Source: an uncultured Collinsella sp. (GTDB lineage: Bacteria; Actinomycetota; Coriobacteriia; Coriobacteriales; Coriobacteriaceae). Taken from it: a DNA stretch of 46,120 nucleotides. Below, one piece after another: positions 32,296 through 39,903 of the stretch (positions are counted from its first letter, which is position 1; each line of letters opens with the position of its first letter). The translations under genes were made by a program, and so were the position numbers. Location: contig UQKY01000013.1 of the NCBI GenBank assembly GCA_900541785.1, positions 1 through 46,120 of the forward strand, written 5' to 3'. Below the pieces are notes generated by a model. The model made no database searches. It was not told the origin of the DNA and saw nothing but the letters and a program-made list of their open reading frames with translations.

Positions 32296-32952
32296 CTAAC
32301 CTTCCTTGCGGACTTTTTGCAAGTAGCGGTAGACGCTGGGCTCCGAGATGCCCAGCGCGGTGGCGGCGCAGGCTACGGCGCCCTTGAGCATGAACACCCC
32401 GTTGCCGTTGAGGTGGCGAATGACGTCCACGCGGTCGCTCTGGCCAAGTGACGCTACATCCAGCCCGCGCGCGCTCAGCAGCTCGGCAATGCTGCGGTCG
32501 ATGAGCTCCTGTGTAGACTCCGAAAGACTTTCGACCTCGATAGACGCGGGCTCCGCCTGTCTAGGCGCCGCGTCGAAGCAGGCCATGAGCTGCTGCGCCA
32601 TGGCGTTGATGGAGCGCACGGTCGAGAGGTCGGTGTTGACGCAGAGCATACCGACAATCTCGTCATTCTCGCGGATAAAGTACGTCGCCGACTCCAACGT
32701 CTTGCCACCGGCACCGCGCCCCTCGTAGCCCGTAATAAACGGCAGGTCGCGATACTTAGCGTCGTGCATGATCTTGAGTGCCAGGTCGGTGGCGGGACCG
32801 CCGACCTTGCGGCCGCTCACGATACCGTTGCGGATATCGACGATGGCGTGGTCGGGATCCGAGAAATCGTGCAGCACGATTTCGCTGTTTTTGCCGAGTA
32901 TCTGCTCCAGGAAATCGACCATCGGCAAAAAGCGACGTACGGTCTCGTTCAC
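32296..32952 (-). CDS. YheO-like PAS/HTH transcriptional regulator
   Basis: The 218-residue protein has an N-terminal YheO-type PAS domain (about 5-115: FLEQILGKNSEIVLHDF, and GMLCVNTDLS at the end) and a C-terminal helix-turn-helix (about 165-215: ACAATALGISEPSVYRYLQ). Relatives include DauR, a regulator of D-arginine use. GTG at 32952 is chosen for AAAGGAG six bases upstream. It is divergent from the purine permease and convergent with ridA, so it is a candidate regulator of either. Confidence 0.85.
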   Translation of the reverse strand: MNETVRRFLPMVDFLEQILGKNSEIVLHDFSDPDHAIVDIRNGIVSGRKVGGPATDLALKIMHDAKYRDLPFITGYEGRGAGGKTLESATYFIRENDEIVGMLCVNTDLSTVRSINAMAQQLMACFDAAPRQAEPASIEVESLSESTQELIDRSIAELLSARGLDVASLGQSDRVDVIRHLNGNGVFMLKGAVACAATALGISEPSVYRYLQKVRKEG

Positions 32953-33187
32953 GGGCAACTCCTTTGGGTGTAATCGGAAGTTTCATAACAATTTTTTATC
33001 ATGGTAACACGCTGCTCATCATCTCGTATATCCGCAGGTACATTGCGTAATACAGACGAACGGTAGGAATTTGGCGGTAAACGGTTGACCAAAAGAAAAG
33101 TTAGATGTTATTTTGACCAGACACTTTCCTGACCTGCGGAAATGCGTTATCTCAGCTGAAGAATAGTCTGATAACAAAAAATTATTA

Positions 33188-33216
33188 TTGAGAATGAGAA
33201 TCATCTTTAATACGAT
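33188..33216 (+). promoter_or_regulatory. Promoter with Fur-box-like operator before the purine cluster
   Basis: TTGAGA (33188-33193), 17 bases, TACGAT (33211-33216) form a promoter. GAGAATGAGAATCATCTTT (33190-33208) fills it and agrees with the Fur consensus at about 14 of 19 positions. An alternative promoter, TTGACC-18-TATTTT, lies at 33085-33114. No other feature was found in the 350-base divergent region. Confidence 0.5.
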
Positions 33217-33303
33217 ATGCAACGAAGGCACAACCTCAACCCCGCACTGCGTCACAATAGAGCGTTAGATGCGAAAACAACTATTTCGAGGATTGGTGGT
33301 CAA

Positions 33304-34698
33304 ATGACCCAGGAGACGGTTACGAACGGCACTGAAGCCCTGTTCACTCGCGAAGGCATGCCTCCCGTTAAGGAAATGATCCCGTGTGCCCTTCAGCACG
33401 TACTGGCATCGTTTGCCGGCATCATTACCCCGGCGGTCATCATGGCCGGCGTCTACGGCTTTAATAGCCAGCAAAGCACCGACATCATTCAGGTTGCGCT
33501 CATTCTTTCGGCAATCGACACGGCCCTTCAAGCCTTCGCTCCCTTCCGTCGTATCGGCGGCGGCCTGCCCATCGTCATGGGCGTTTCGTTCGCGTTCCTG
33601 CCGGCCCTGCAGGCCATGGGCGCCTCGGGCTTTAGTTTTGGCGCGCTGCTGGGCGGCGAGATTGTCGGCGGTGCCGTCGCGGTCCTCTTTGGTCTGGCCT
33701 ACAGCAAGATCAAGTGGCTGTTCCCGCCCGTCGTGACCGGTACGGTCATCTTCTCCATTGGCGTCTCTCTCTATCCCACGGCCGTCAAGTACATGGCCGG
33801 TGGCATGGGTACGCCGCTGTGGGGCACCCCGCAGGCCTGGTGCGTCGCTCTTATCACCTTCGCCGTGGTCTTTGCGCTCGCCAACTTTGGCAAGGGCACG
33901 CTCAAGCTGGGATCCGTGTTCTTTGGCATGATCGTTGGCATGATCGTCTCCATCCCCTTTGGCATGATCGACTTCTCCAGCGTCGCCACCGCTCAGGTCT
34001 TCGCCCTTCCCAAGCTCATGCCCTACGCGCTCGAGTTTGATCCCGAGGTCTGCATTACCCTCGCCGTCGTGTTCCCCATGGTCGCCATCCAGGTTATCGG
34101 CGACGTCTCCGCCGCCTGCCTTGGTTCCATCGACCGTATGCCCACCGAGCGCGAGCTCTCCGGCGCTATCGTGTCCCAGGGCCTCACTTCTATGGTCGGC
34201 GGCCTGCTAGGCGGTCTTCCCACCAGCGCCCTTGGCCAGAACGTGGGCATCATCTGCTCCAACAAGGTCGTCAACAAGTGGGTCTTTGTGATCATCGCGG
34301 CCGTCTTTGCCATCGCCGGTCTGTTCCCGCAGCTCTCTGCCGTGCTCTCCGCCATCCCGCAGCCTGTCATCGGCGGCGCGACCGTCGGCGTCTTTGGCAC
34401 CATCACCATGAACGGTGTGCGCATGTTCACCCGCGAGGGCCTCACGCAGCGCACCACCACCATCGTCGGCACCTCTGTTGTCTTTGGCCTGGGTATCTGG
34501 ATGGCCAGCGGTTGCCTTGCTGGCGAGGGCATGCCCACCTGGGTGTCCACCGTCATCGGCTCCAACGCTGTGACCCCCACCGCCATCATGGCCATCGTGC
34601 TCAACCTGATCCTTCCGCAGACGCCGGTCGTGGCTCAGCACATCGATGCCGCCAAGGACGCTGCCGTGGATCTGGTCTTGCCCGAGAGCAAGAAGTAG
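33304..34698 (+). CDS. NCS2-family purine/uracil permease
   Basis: This permease of 464 residues has about 12-14 membrane segments. The NCS2 features are CALQHVLASFAGIITPAV (residues about 21-38) and GLLGGLPTSALGQNVGI, which contains the conserved signature around the substrate site. It is expected to import xanthine, uric acid or another purine with a proton; uracil is possible. ATG at 33304 is selected from the family N-terminus; an in-frame ATG at 33217 would add 29 untypical residues. It is the first gene before ssnA, ygfK and the molybdenum hydroxylase. Confidence 0.9.
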   Translation: MTQETVTNGTEALFTREGMPPVKEMIPCALQHVLASFAGIITPAVIMAGVYGFNSQQSTDIIQVALILSAIDTALQAFAPFRRIGGGLPIVMGVSFAFLPALQAMGASGFSFGALLGGEIVGGAVAVLFGLAYSKIKWLFPPVVTGTVIFSIGVSLYPTAVKYMAGGMGTPLWGTPQAWCVALITFAVVFALANFGKGTLKLGSVFFGMIVGMIVSIPFGMIDFSSVATAQVFALPKLMPYALEFDPEVCITLAVVFPMVAIQVIGDVSAACLGSIDRMPTERELSGAIVSQGLTSMVGGLLGGLPTSALGQNVGIICSNKVVNKWVFVIIAAVFAIAGLFPQLSAVLSAIPQPVIGGATVGVFGTITMNGVRMFTREGLTQRTTTIVGTSVVFGLGIWMASGCLAGEGMPTWVSTVIGSNAVTPTAIMAIVLNLILPQTPVVAQHIDAAKDAAVDLVLPESKK

Positions 34699-34714
34699 CC
34701 AATTCGGTGCTATT

Positions 34715-34746
34715 CGTCGGCGGACGTATCGCCTCGTCCGCCGACG
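34715..34746 (+). promoter_or_regulatory. Hairpin between permease and ssnA
   Basis: CGTCGGCGGACG (34715-34726) pairs perfectly with CGTCCGCCGACG (34735-34746). There is no T tract, so it may protect the upstream mRNA or reduce read-through. The remaining intergenic bases to 34894 show no other clear feature. Confidence 0.55.
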
Positions 34747-34894
34747 TCATGCGGCGCCAAGCCGCACTTCAAAGGGTTTGCCCCTTTGGTGAAGCGTTGA
34801 CGGGAGAGGGCCCGTTTCCGGTGTAGGCCGGCGCTTCGCACTTCCGCTATGTCAGAGGTGTCAAACCCCGCCTCTGATGTTGAAGGGAGCATTT

Positions 34895-36250
34895 ATGCTT
34901 CTGGTCGCTAACGGTTCCGTCTTTACCCGCAACGCTCAGACTCCGTTCATTCCCAACGGTGCGGTCGCTATTGACGGAGATACGATCGTCGAAGTGGGCC
35001 CCGAGCGCGAGCTCAAGGCCAAGTACCCGGATGCCGAGTACGTCGACGCCCAGGGCAACCTCATCATGCCCGGACTTATCAACTGCCACACCCACATCTA
35101 CTCGGGTCTGGCCCGCGGTCTTGCCATTAAGGGCTGCAGCCCCACCAACTTCCTGGAAAATCTTGAGCAGCAGTGGTGGAAGATCGACGACAACCTGACG
35201 CTCGACGGCACCAAGGCCAGTGCCTATGCCACAATCCTGGATTCTATCCGCGACGGCGTCACCACGATCTTCGATCACCATGCGAGCTTCTGCGAGATTC
35301 CGGGCAGCCTCTTTACCATTAAGGACGCCGCTCAGGAGCTGGGCATGCGTTCGTGCCTGTGCTACGAGGTTTCCGACCGCCGTGGTCAGGAAAAGTGCGA
35401 CCAGGCTATTGCCGAGAACGCCGAGTTTGCCCAGTGGGCCGCCAAGGAGCGTCGCGATAACGACAATCACATGATCGCCGCCATGTTTGGCGGTCACGCC
35501 ACCTTTACGCTGTCGGACGAGACCATGGACAAGATGGCCGAGGCTAACAACGGCCTGACCGGCTTCCACATCCACGTGTGCGAGGGCATGAACGATGTGT
35601 GGGACTCCCGCCTCAACCGCGGCGGCATCAGCCCCGTCGAGCGCCTGCTGCAGCACAACCTGCTCGGTCCCGACACCATGCTCGGCCACTGCATCCATGT
35701 GACGCCCGCCGAGATGGATATCGTCATGGAGTCCGGCACCTGGCTGGTCAACAACCCCGAATCCAATATGGGAAACGCCGTGGGCTGCGCCCCCGTGCTC
35801 GAGTTCTTCCGCCGCGGCATCCCCGTGTGCATGGGCACCGACGCCTACACCCACGATATGCTCGAGAGCCTCAAGGTTTTCCTGATCATTCAGCGCCACA
35901 ACGCCGCTATGCCCAACGTGGGCTGGTGCGAGGCCATGACGATGCTGTTCGAGAACAACGCCAAGATGGCGAGCAAGTACTTCGATCGCAAGCTCGGTGT
36001 GCTTGAGCCCGGCGCTGCCGCCGACGTCATCGTAATGGACTACAAGCCCTTTACGCCGCTGAGCGAGGAGAACATCGACGGCCACATGCTCTTTGGCATG
36101 ATGGGCAAAAACTGCCGCACCACCATCATCAACGGCCGCGTCCTGTACAAGGATCGCGAGTTCGTTGGCATTGATGAGGACAAGATCAACGCGTGGACCA
36201 TGGCTGAGTCCAAGAAGCTCTGGAGCACGCTCAACGATCGCGCCTACTAA
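34895..36250 (+). CDS. ssnA: SsnA-type amidohydrolase
   Basis: The 451-residue protein is a metal-dependent hydrolase. Metal-ligand motifs are NCHTHIYSG (about 66-74), GFHIHVCEG, LGHCIHV and MGTDA. It resembles E. coli SsnA and guanine-deaminase-like enzymes, and belongs to the set of genes that accompany selenium-dependent molybdenum hydroxylases. A purine ring-deaminating or ring-opening step is the likely role, not proven. GAAGGGAGC precedes the ATG. Confidence 0.87.
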   Translation: MLLVANGSVFTRNAQTPFIPNGAVAIDGDTIVEVGPERELKAKYPDAEYVDAQGNLIMPGLINCHTHIYSGLARGLAIKGCSPTNFLENLEQQWWKIDDNLTLDGTKASAYATILDSIRDGVTTIFDHHASFCEIPGSLFTIKDAAQELGMRSCLCYEVSDRRGQEKCDQAIAENAEFAQWAAKERRDNDNHMIAAMFGGHATFTLSDETMDKMAEANNGLTGFHIHVCEGMNDVWDSRLNRGGISPVERLLQHNLLGPDTMLGHCIHVTPAEMDIVMESGTWLVNNPESNMGNAVGCAPVLEFFRRGIPVCMGTDAYTHDMLESLKVFLIIQRHNAAMPNVGWCEAMTMLFENNAKMASKYFDRKLGVLEPGAAADVIVMDYKPFTPLSEENIDGHMLFGMMGKNCRTTIINGRVLYKDREFVGIDEDKINAWTMAESKKLWSTLNDRAY

Positions 36251-36267
36251 TTCCAATTGGAGATTCG

Positions 36268-36301
36268 CGCGCGTCGGATGTTTCGCCGCATCCGACGCGC
36301 G
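36268..36301 (+). promoter_or_regulatory. Hairpin between ssnA and ygfK
   Basis: GCGCGTCGGATG (36269-36280) pairs with CATCCGACGCGC (36289-36300). It lacks a T tract. The rest of the 150-base gap is GC-rich without a further clear signal. Confidence 0.55.
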
Positions 36302-36400
36302 TATAGGCGGCCTCCGCGGGGTCGCCGGCGCTGTGCTAGCGCTACACCGTATTTGCGCCCGCCGCGCGGTCTCGCCGGGCGTTACAGAGAGGAGCTCATT

Positions 36401-39400
36401 ATGAGCGACATCATGAGGCCGATCCCGTTTTCGCAGCTGATGAACTGGATCATCGAGGAGCACAAGACTCGGGGCGCCATCTTTGGCGTGCGCAAGATGG
36501 TCACGGCCAACCAGGAGGGCGCGCTTCCCATTTTTGACGAGCGCATCGAGACCCCGTTTGGCCCGGCCGCCGGCCCCAACACGCAGCTTGCCCAGAACAT
36601 CGTGGCATCCTACGTGGCCGGTTCACGCTTCTTTGAGCTCAAGACCGTTCAGGTGATGGACGGCGAGGAACTCTCCAAGTGTGTGAACAAGCCCTGCATC
36701 GTGGCGCAGGACGAGTGCTACAACTGCGAGTGGTCGACCGAGCTCGAGGTTCCGCAGGCTTTTGCCGAGTACGTGAAGGCATGGTTCGCCTGCCACCTCA
36801 TCGCTCGCGAGTACGGCCTGGGCAGCCCGGACGGCTTTGTCTTCAACATGTCCGTGGGTTATGACCTGGAGGGCATCAAGAGCCCCAAGGTCGACGCCTA
36901 CATCGAGGGCATGAAGGACGCCAGCGGCTCTGACGTCTGGAACGAGTGCCGTGCCTGGGCGCTCGCCAACCTGGACAAGTTTGAGCATGTCGACGCCGCG
37001 TTTGTCGAGTCCATCCCGGCACGCGTCTCCAACTCCATCACCGAGTCCACCCTGCACGGCTGCCCTCCGGCGGAGATCGAGCGCATCGCGACCTATCTGA
37101 TCACCGAGAAGGGTCTCAATACCTACATTAAGTGCAACCCCACGCTGCTGGGCTATGAGTTTGCACGTCAGCGCCTCAACGAGCTGGGCTTTGACTACAT
37201 CGTCTTCGATGACACGCACTTCCGCGAGGACCTGCAGTGGGCCGATGCCGTGCCCATGTTCGAGCGCCTGATTGCCCTGTGCGCCGAGCGCGGCCTGGAG
37301 TTTGGCGTCAAACTGACCAACACGTTCCCCGTCGACGTGACGAGAAACGAGCTGCCCTCTACCGAGATGTACATGTCCGGCCGCTCGCTGTTCTCGCTGA
37401 CCATCGAGGCCGCCCGCCGCATTACCGAGCAGTTCGATGGCAAGCTGCGCATCAGCTACTCCGGCGGCGCCACGGTCTACAACATCCGCGCCCTGTATGA
37501 CGCCGGCATTTGGCCCGTCACCCTGGCGACCGACGTGCTCAAGCCCGGTGGCTACGAGCGCTTTAGCCAGATGGCCGGCGAGTTTGCCGACCTGGATGGC
37601 AAGCCGTTCGCGGGCGTCTCGCTCGACGCCGTGACCGCGATCCAGACCGACTCGCTCACCAACCCGCTCTACAAGAAGCCGCTGCGCCCGCTGCCCGACC
37701 GCAAGGTCGCCGGCAAGAGCCCGCTTTCCGACTGCTTTACGACGCCGTGCCGTACGAGCTGCCCTATCCAGCAGGATATTCCCGCCTACCTGGCGGCTGT
37801 TGACGAGGGCCGCTACGAGGATGCACTCAACATCATCATCGAGCGCAACGCCCTACCGTTCATTACCGGCACCATCTGCCCGCATCCCTGCGGCCGTGCC
37901 TGCGAGCGTGCGTTCTACGAGCCCGAGGGCGCCCAGATTCGCGCCAGCAAGCTCAAGGCCGCCCGCGAGGCCATGACCGCGGTGCTGCCCAAGCTGCGCG
38001 CCCAGGCTATCGCCAACGACGGCGAGCGCAACGTTGCCGTTATCGGCGGCGGCCCGGCCGGCCTGGCGACGGCGTTTTTCCTGACGCGCGCCGGCGTGCC
38101 CGTCACCATCTTTGAGGCCCGCGATTCGCTCGGCGGCGTGGTCCGTTACGTCATCCCCGAGTTCCGTATCGCCAGCGACGATATCTCCCACGATGCTGAG
38201 CTCTGCCTGGCCTTTGGCGCCAAGGTGCAGCTCAACGCCCGCGTGAATTCCATTGACGAGCTCAAGGCCCAGGGCTTTACCGACGTAGTCGTGGCCACCG
38301 GTGCCTGGATGCCCGGCTCTGCAGGTTTGGGCGAGGGTGCCGAGCTCGACGTGCTGGAGTTCCTCGAGGCCGCCAAGAAGGGCGAGAAGCTCGAGCTGGG
38401 CGAGGACGTCGTGGTCATTGGCGCCGGCAACACCGCCATGGATGCTGCCCGCGTGGCCAAGCGCCTGGCTGGTGTGAAGAACGTGCGCCTGGTGTATCGC
38501 CGCACCAAGAAGCAGATGCCCGCCGACGAGGAAGAGCTCGATCTTGCTCTTGCCGACGGCGTTGAGTTCTGCGAGCTGCTGGCGCCCAAGGCGCTCAATG
38601 GCGCCGTGCTGACCTGCGACGTTATGGAGCTTGGCGAGCCGGATGCAAGCGGCCGTCGCAGCCCCGTCGCCACGGGCGAGACCGTCGAGCTTCCCGCCAC
38701 CACGGTGATCTGCGCCGTGGGCGAGGGCATCGATGCCAGCCTGTACGACGCCGCGGGCGTTGAGCACGACCGTCGCGGCCGTCTTGCCGCCACCTCCACC
38801 GGCGTCGAGGGCGTCTGGGCTGCGGGCGACTGCCGTCGCGGTCCTGCCACCGTGGTTGAGGCTATTGCCGACGCCGCCGAGGTTGCCCGTGCCATCGCCG
38901 GCGTGGACTTTAACAAGTACGCCGATTGCAACGAGCAGGCTGGCCGCGAGGACACCTGCTACGAGCGCAAGGGGTCGCTGTGCCGCGACAAGCGCAACTG
39001 CACCAAGACCCGCTGCCTGGGTTGCGGCTCGGTATGCGAGGTCTGCTGCGACGTGTGCCCCAACCGCGCCAACGTGGCAATTAAGGTGCCGGGCCTGGCC
39101 AAGCATCAGGTTGTCCACGTCGACGGTATGTGCAACGAGTGCGGCAACTGCGCCGTGTTCTGCCCCTACCAGGAGGGCCGTCCCTACAAGGACAAGCTCA
39201 CCCTGTTCTGGAGCGAGGAGGACATGGAGAACTCCGAGAATGAGGGCTTCCTGGCCGTGGACGAGGATCACTTTAAGGTCCGCGTCGCCGGCACGGTCCG
39301 CACCGTCTCGGTCGATGCCGTCAACACCGGTCTTCCCGAGGCCGTCCGCCTGACCATCAGGGCTGTGCGCGACAACTATTCGTACCTTCTTAAGAAATAG
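36401..39400 (+). CDS. ygfK: YgfK-type iron-sulfur flavoprotein oxidoreductase
   Basis: This 999-residue protein has three parts. Residues 1-430 are a dihydroorotate-dehydrogenase-like barrel (IETPFGPAAGPNTQLAQN). About 450-880 is a GltD-like unit with a cysteine segment (TTPCRTSCPIQQDIPAY), an FAD loop (VIGGGPAGLATAFF) and an NAD(P) loop (VVIGAGNTAMDAARV). About 885-970 has two 4Fe-4S-type clusters (CLGCGSVCEVCCDVCP and CNECGNCAVFCPY). It is close to E. coli YgfK (about 1030 residues), once called a putative selenate reductase subunit, found with selenium-dependent molybdenum hydroxylases. It probably moves electrons between pyridine nucleotide, the ferredoxin and a purine substrate. Confidence 0.92.
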   Translation: MSDIMRPIPFSQLMNWIIEEHKTRGAIFGVRKMVTANQEGALPIFDERIETPFGPAAGPNTQLAQNIVASYVAGSRFFELKTVQVMDGEELSKCVNKPCIVAQDECYNCEWSTELEVPQAFAEYVKAWFACHLIAREYGLGSPDGFVFNMSVGYDLEGIKSPKVDAYIEGMKDASGSDVWNECRAWALANLDKFEHVDAAFVESIPARVSNSITESTLHGCPPAEIERIATYLITEKGLNTYIKCNPTLLGYEFARQRLNELGFDYIVFDDTHFREDLQWADAVPMFERLIALCAERGLEFGVKLTNTFPVDVTRNELPSTEMYMSGRSLFSLTIEAARRITEQFDGKLRISYSGGATVYNIRALYDAGIWPVTLATDVLKPGGYERFSQMAGEFADLDGKPFAGVSLDAVTAIQTDSLTNPLYKKPLRPLPDRKVAGKSPLSDCFTTPCRTSCPIQQDIPAYLAAVDEGRYEDALNIIIERNALPFITGTICPHPCGRACERAFYEPEGAQIRASKLKAAREAMTAVLPKLRAQAIANDGERNVAVIGGGPAGLATAFFLTRAGVPVTIFEARDSLGGVVRYVIPEFRIASDDISHDAELCLAFGAKVQLNARVNSIDELKAQGFTDVVVATGAWMPGSAGLGEGAELDVLEFLEAAKKGEKLELGEDVVVIGAGNTAMDAARVAKRLAGVKNVRLVYRRTKKQMPADEEELDLALADGVEFCELLAPKALNGAVLTCDVMELGEPDASGRRSPVATGETVELPATTVICAVGEGIDASLYDAAGVEHDRRGRLAATSTGVEGVWAAGDCRRGPATVVEAIADAAEVARAIAGVDFNKYADCNEQAGREDTCYERKGSLCRDKRNCTKTRCLGCGSVCEVCCDVCPNRANVAIKVPGLAKHQVVHVDGMCNECGNCAVFCPYQEGRPYKDKLTLFWSEEDMENSENEGFLAVDEDHFKVRVAGTVRTVSVDAVNTGLPEAVRLTIRAVRDNYSYLLKK

Positions 39401-39411
39401 GCGAGTCTCTT

Positions 39412-39891
39412 ATGGCCAAATCCATTCAACATAACGTGGCCTACGTTGCCTGCGGAAGCGGCTGTGCTTCCGCAGGCGGCGACGCCCGCTGCAGCGAAGG
39501 CTGCATTGGCTGTGGTGCCTGTGTCACGGCCTGCCCCCACGGTGCCATCGCGCTGGTCGACGGCGTCGCCCGCGTGGACCGCTCCGAGTGCACGGGCTGT
39601 GGCCTGTGCGGCATGGCGTGCCCGCAGCGCGTGATTGCCTTCGTTCCCGGCTACCAGAACATCCTGGTGCGCTGCAACAACACCGACAAAGGTGCCATTG
39701 CGCGCAAGATCTGCGACACGAGCTGCATCGGTTGCGGCATGTGCGCCAAAAAGTGCCCTGCCGGCGCTATCCGCATCGAGGACAACTGCGCCCATATCGA
39801 CGGCGCGGACTGCCTGTCGTGCGGCATGTGCGCCGTCGTCTGCCCGCATGGCGCTATCCACGACCGCACCGGCATCGCCGCCGGCGTGTAG
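39412..39891 (+). CDS. Polyferredoxin with four 4Fe-4S motifs
   Basis: The 159-residue protein carries repeated CxxCxxCxxxCP motifs: CIGCGACVTACP, CTGCGLCGMACP, CIGCGMCAKKCP and CLSCGMCAVVCP. An RnfB-like arrangement is visible, but with no membrane helix. It is 11 bases after ygfK and 12 before the hydroxylase gene, so an electron link between the two is the obvious reading. Confidence 0.93.
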   Translation: MAKSIQHNVAYVACGSGCASAGGDARCSEGCIGCGACVTACPHGAIALVDGVARVDRSECTGCGLCGMACPQRVIAFVPGYQNILVRCNNTDKGAIARKICDTSCIGCGMCAKKCPAGAIRIEDNCAHIDGADCLSCGMCAVVCPHGAIHDRTGIAAGV

Positions 39892-39903
39892 AAGGGAATC
39901 ACC

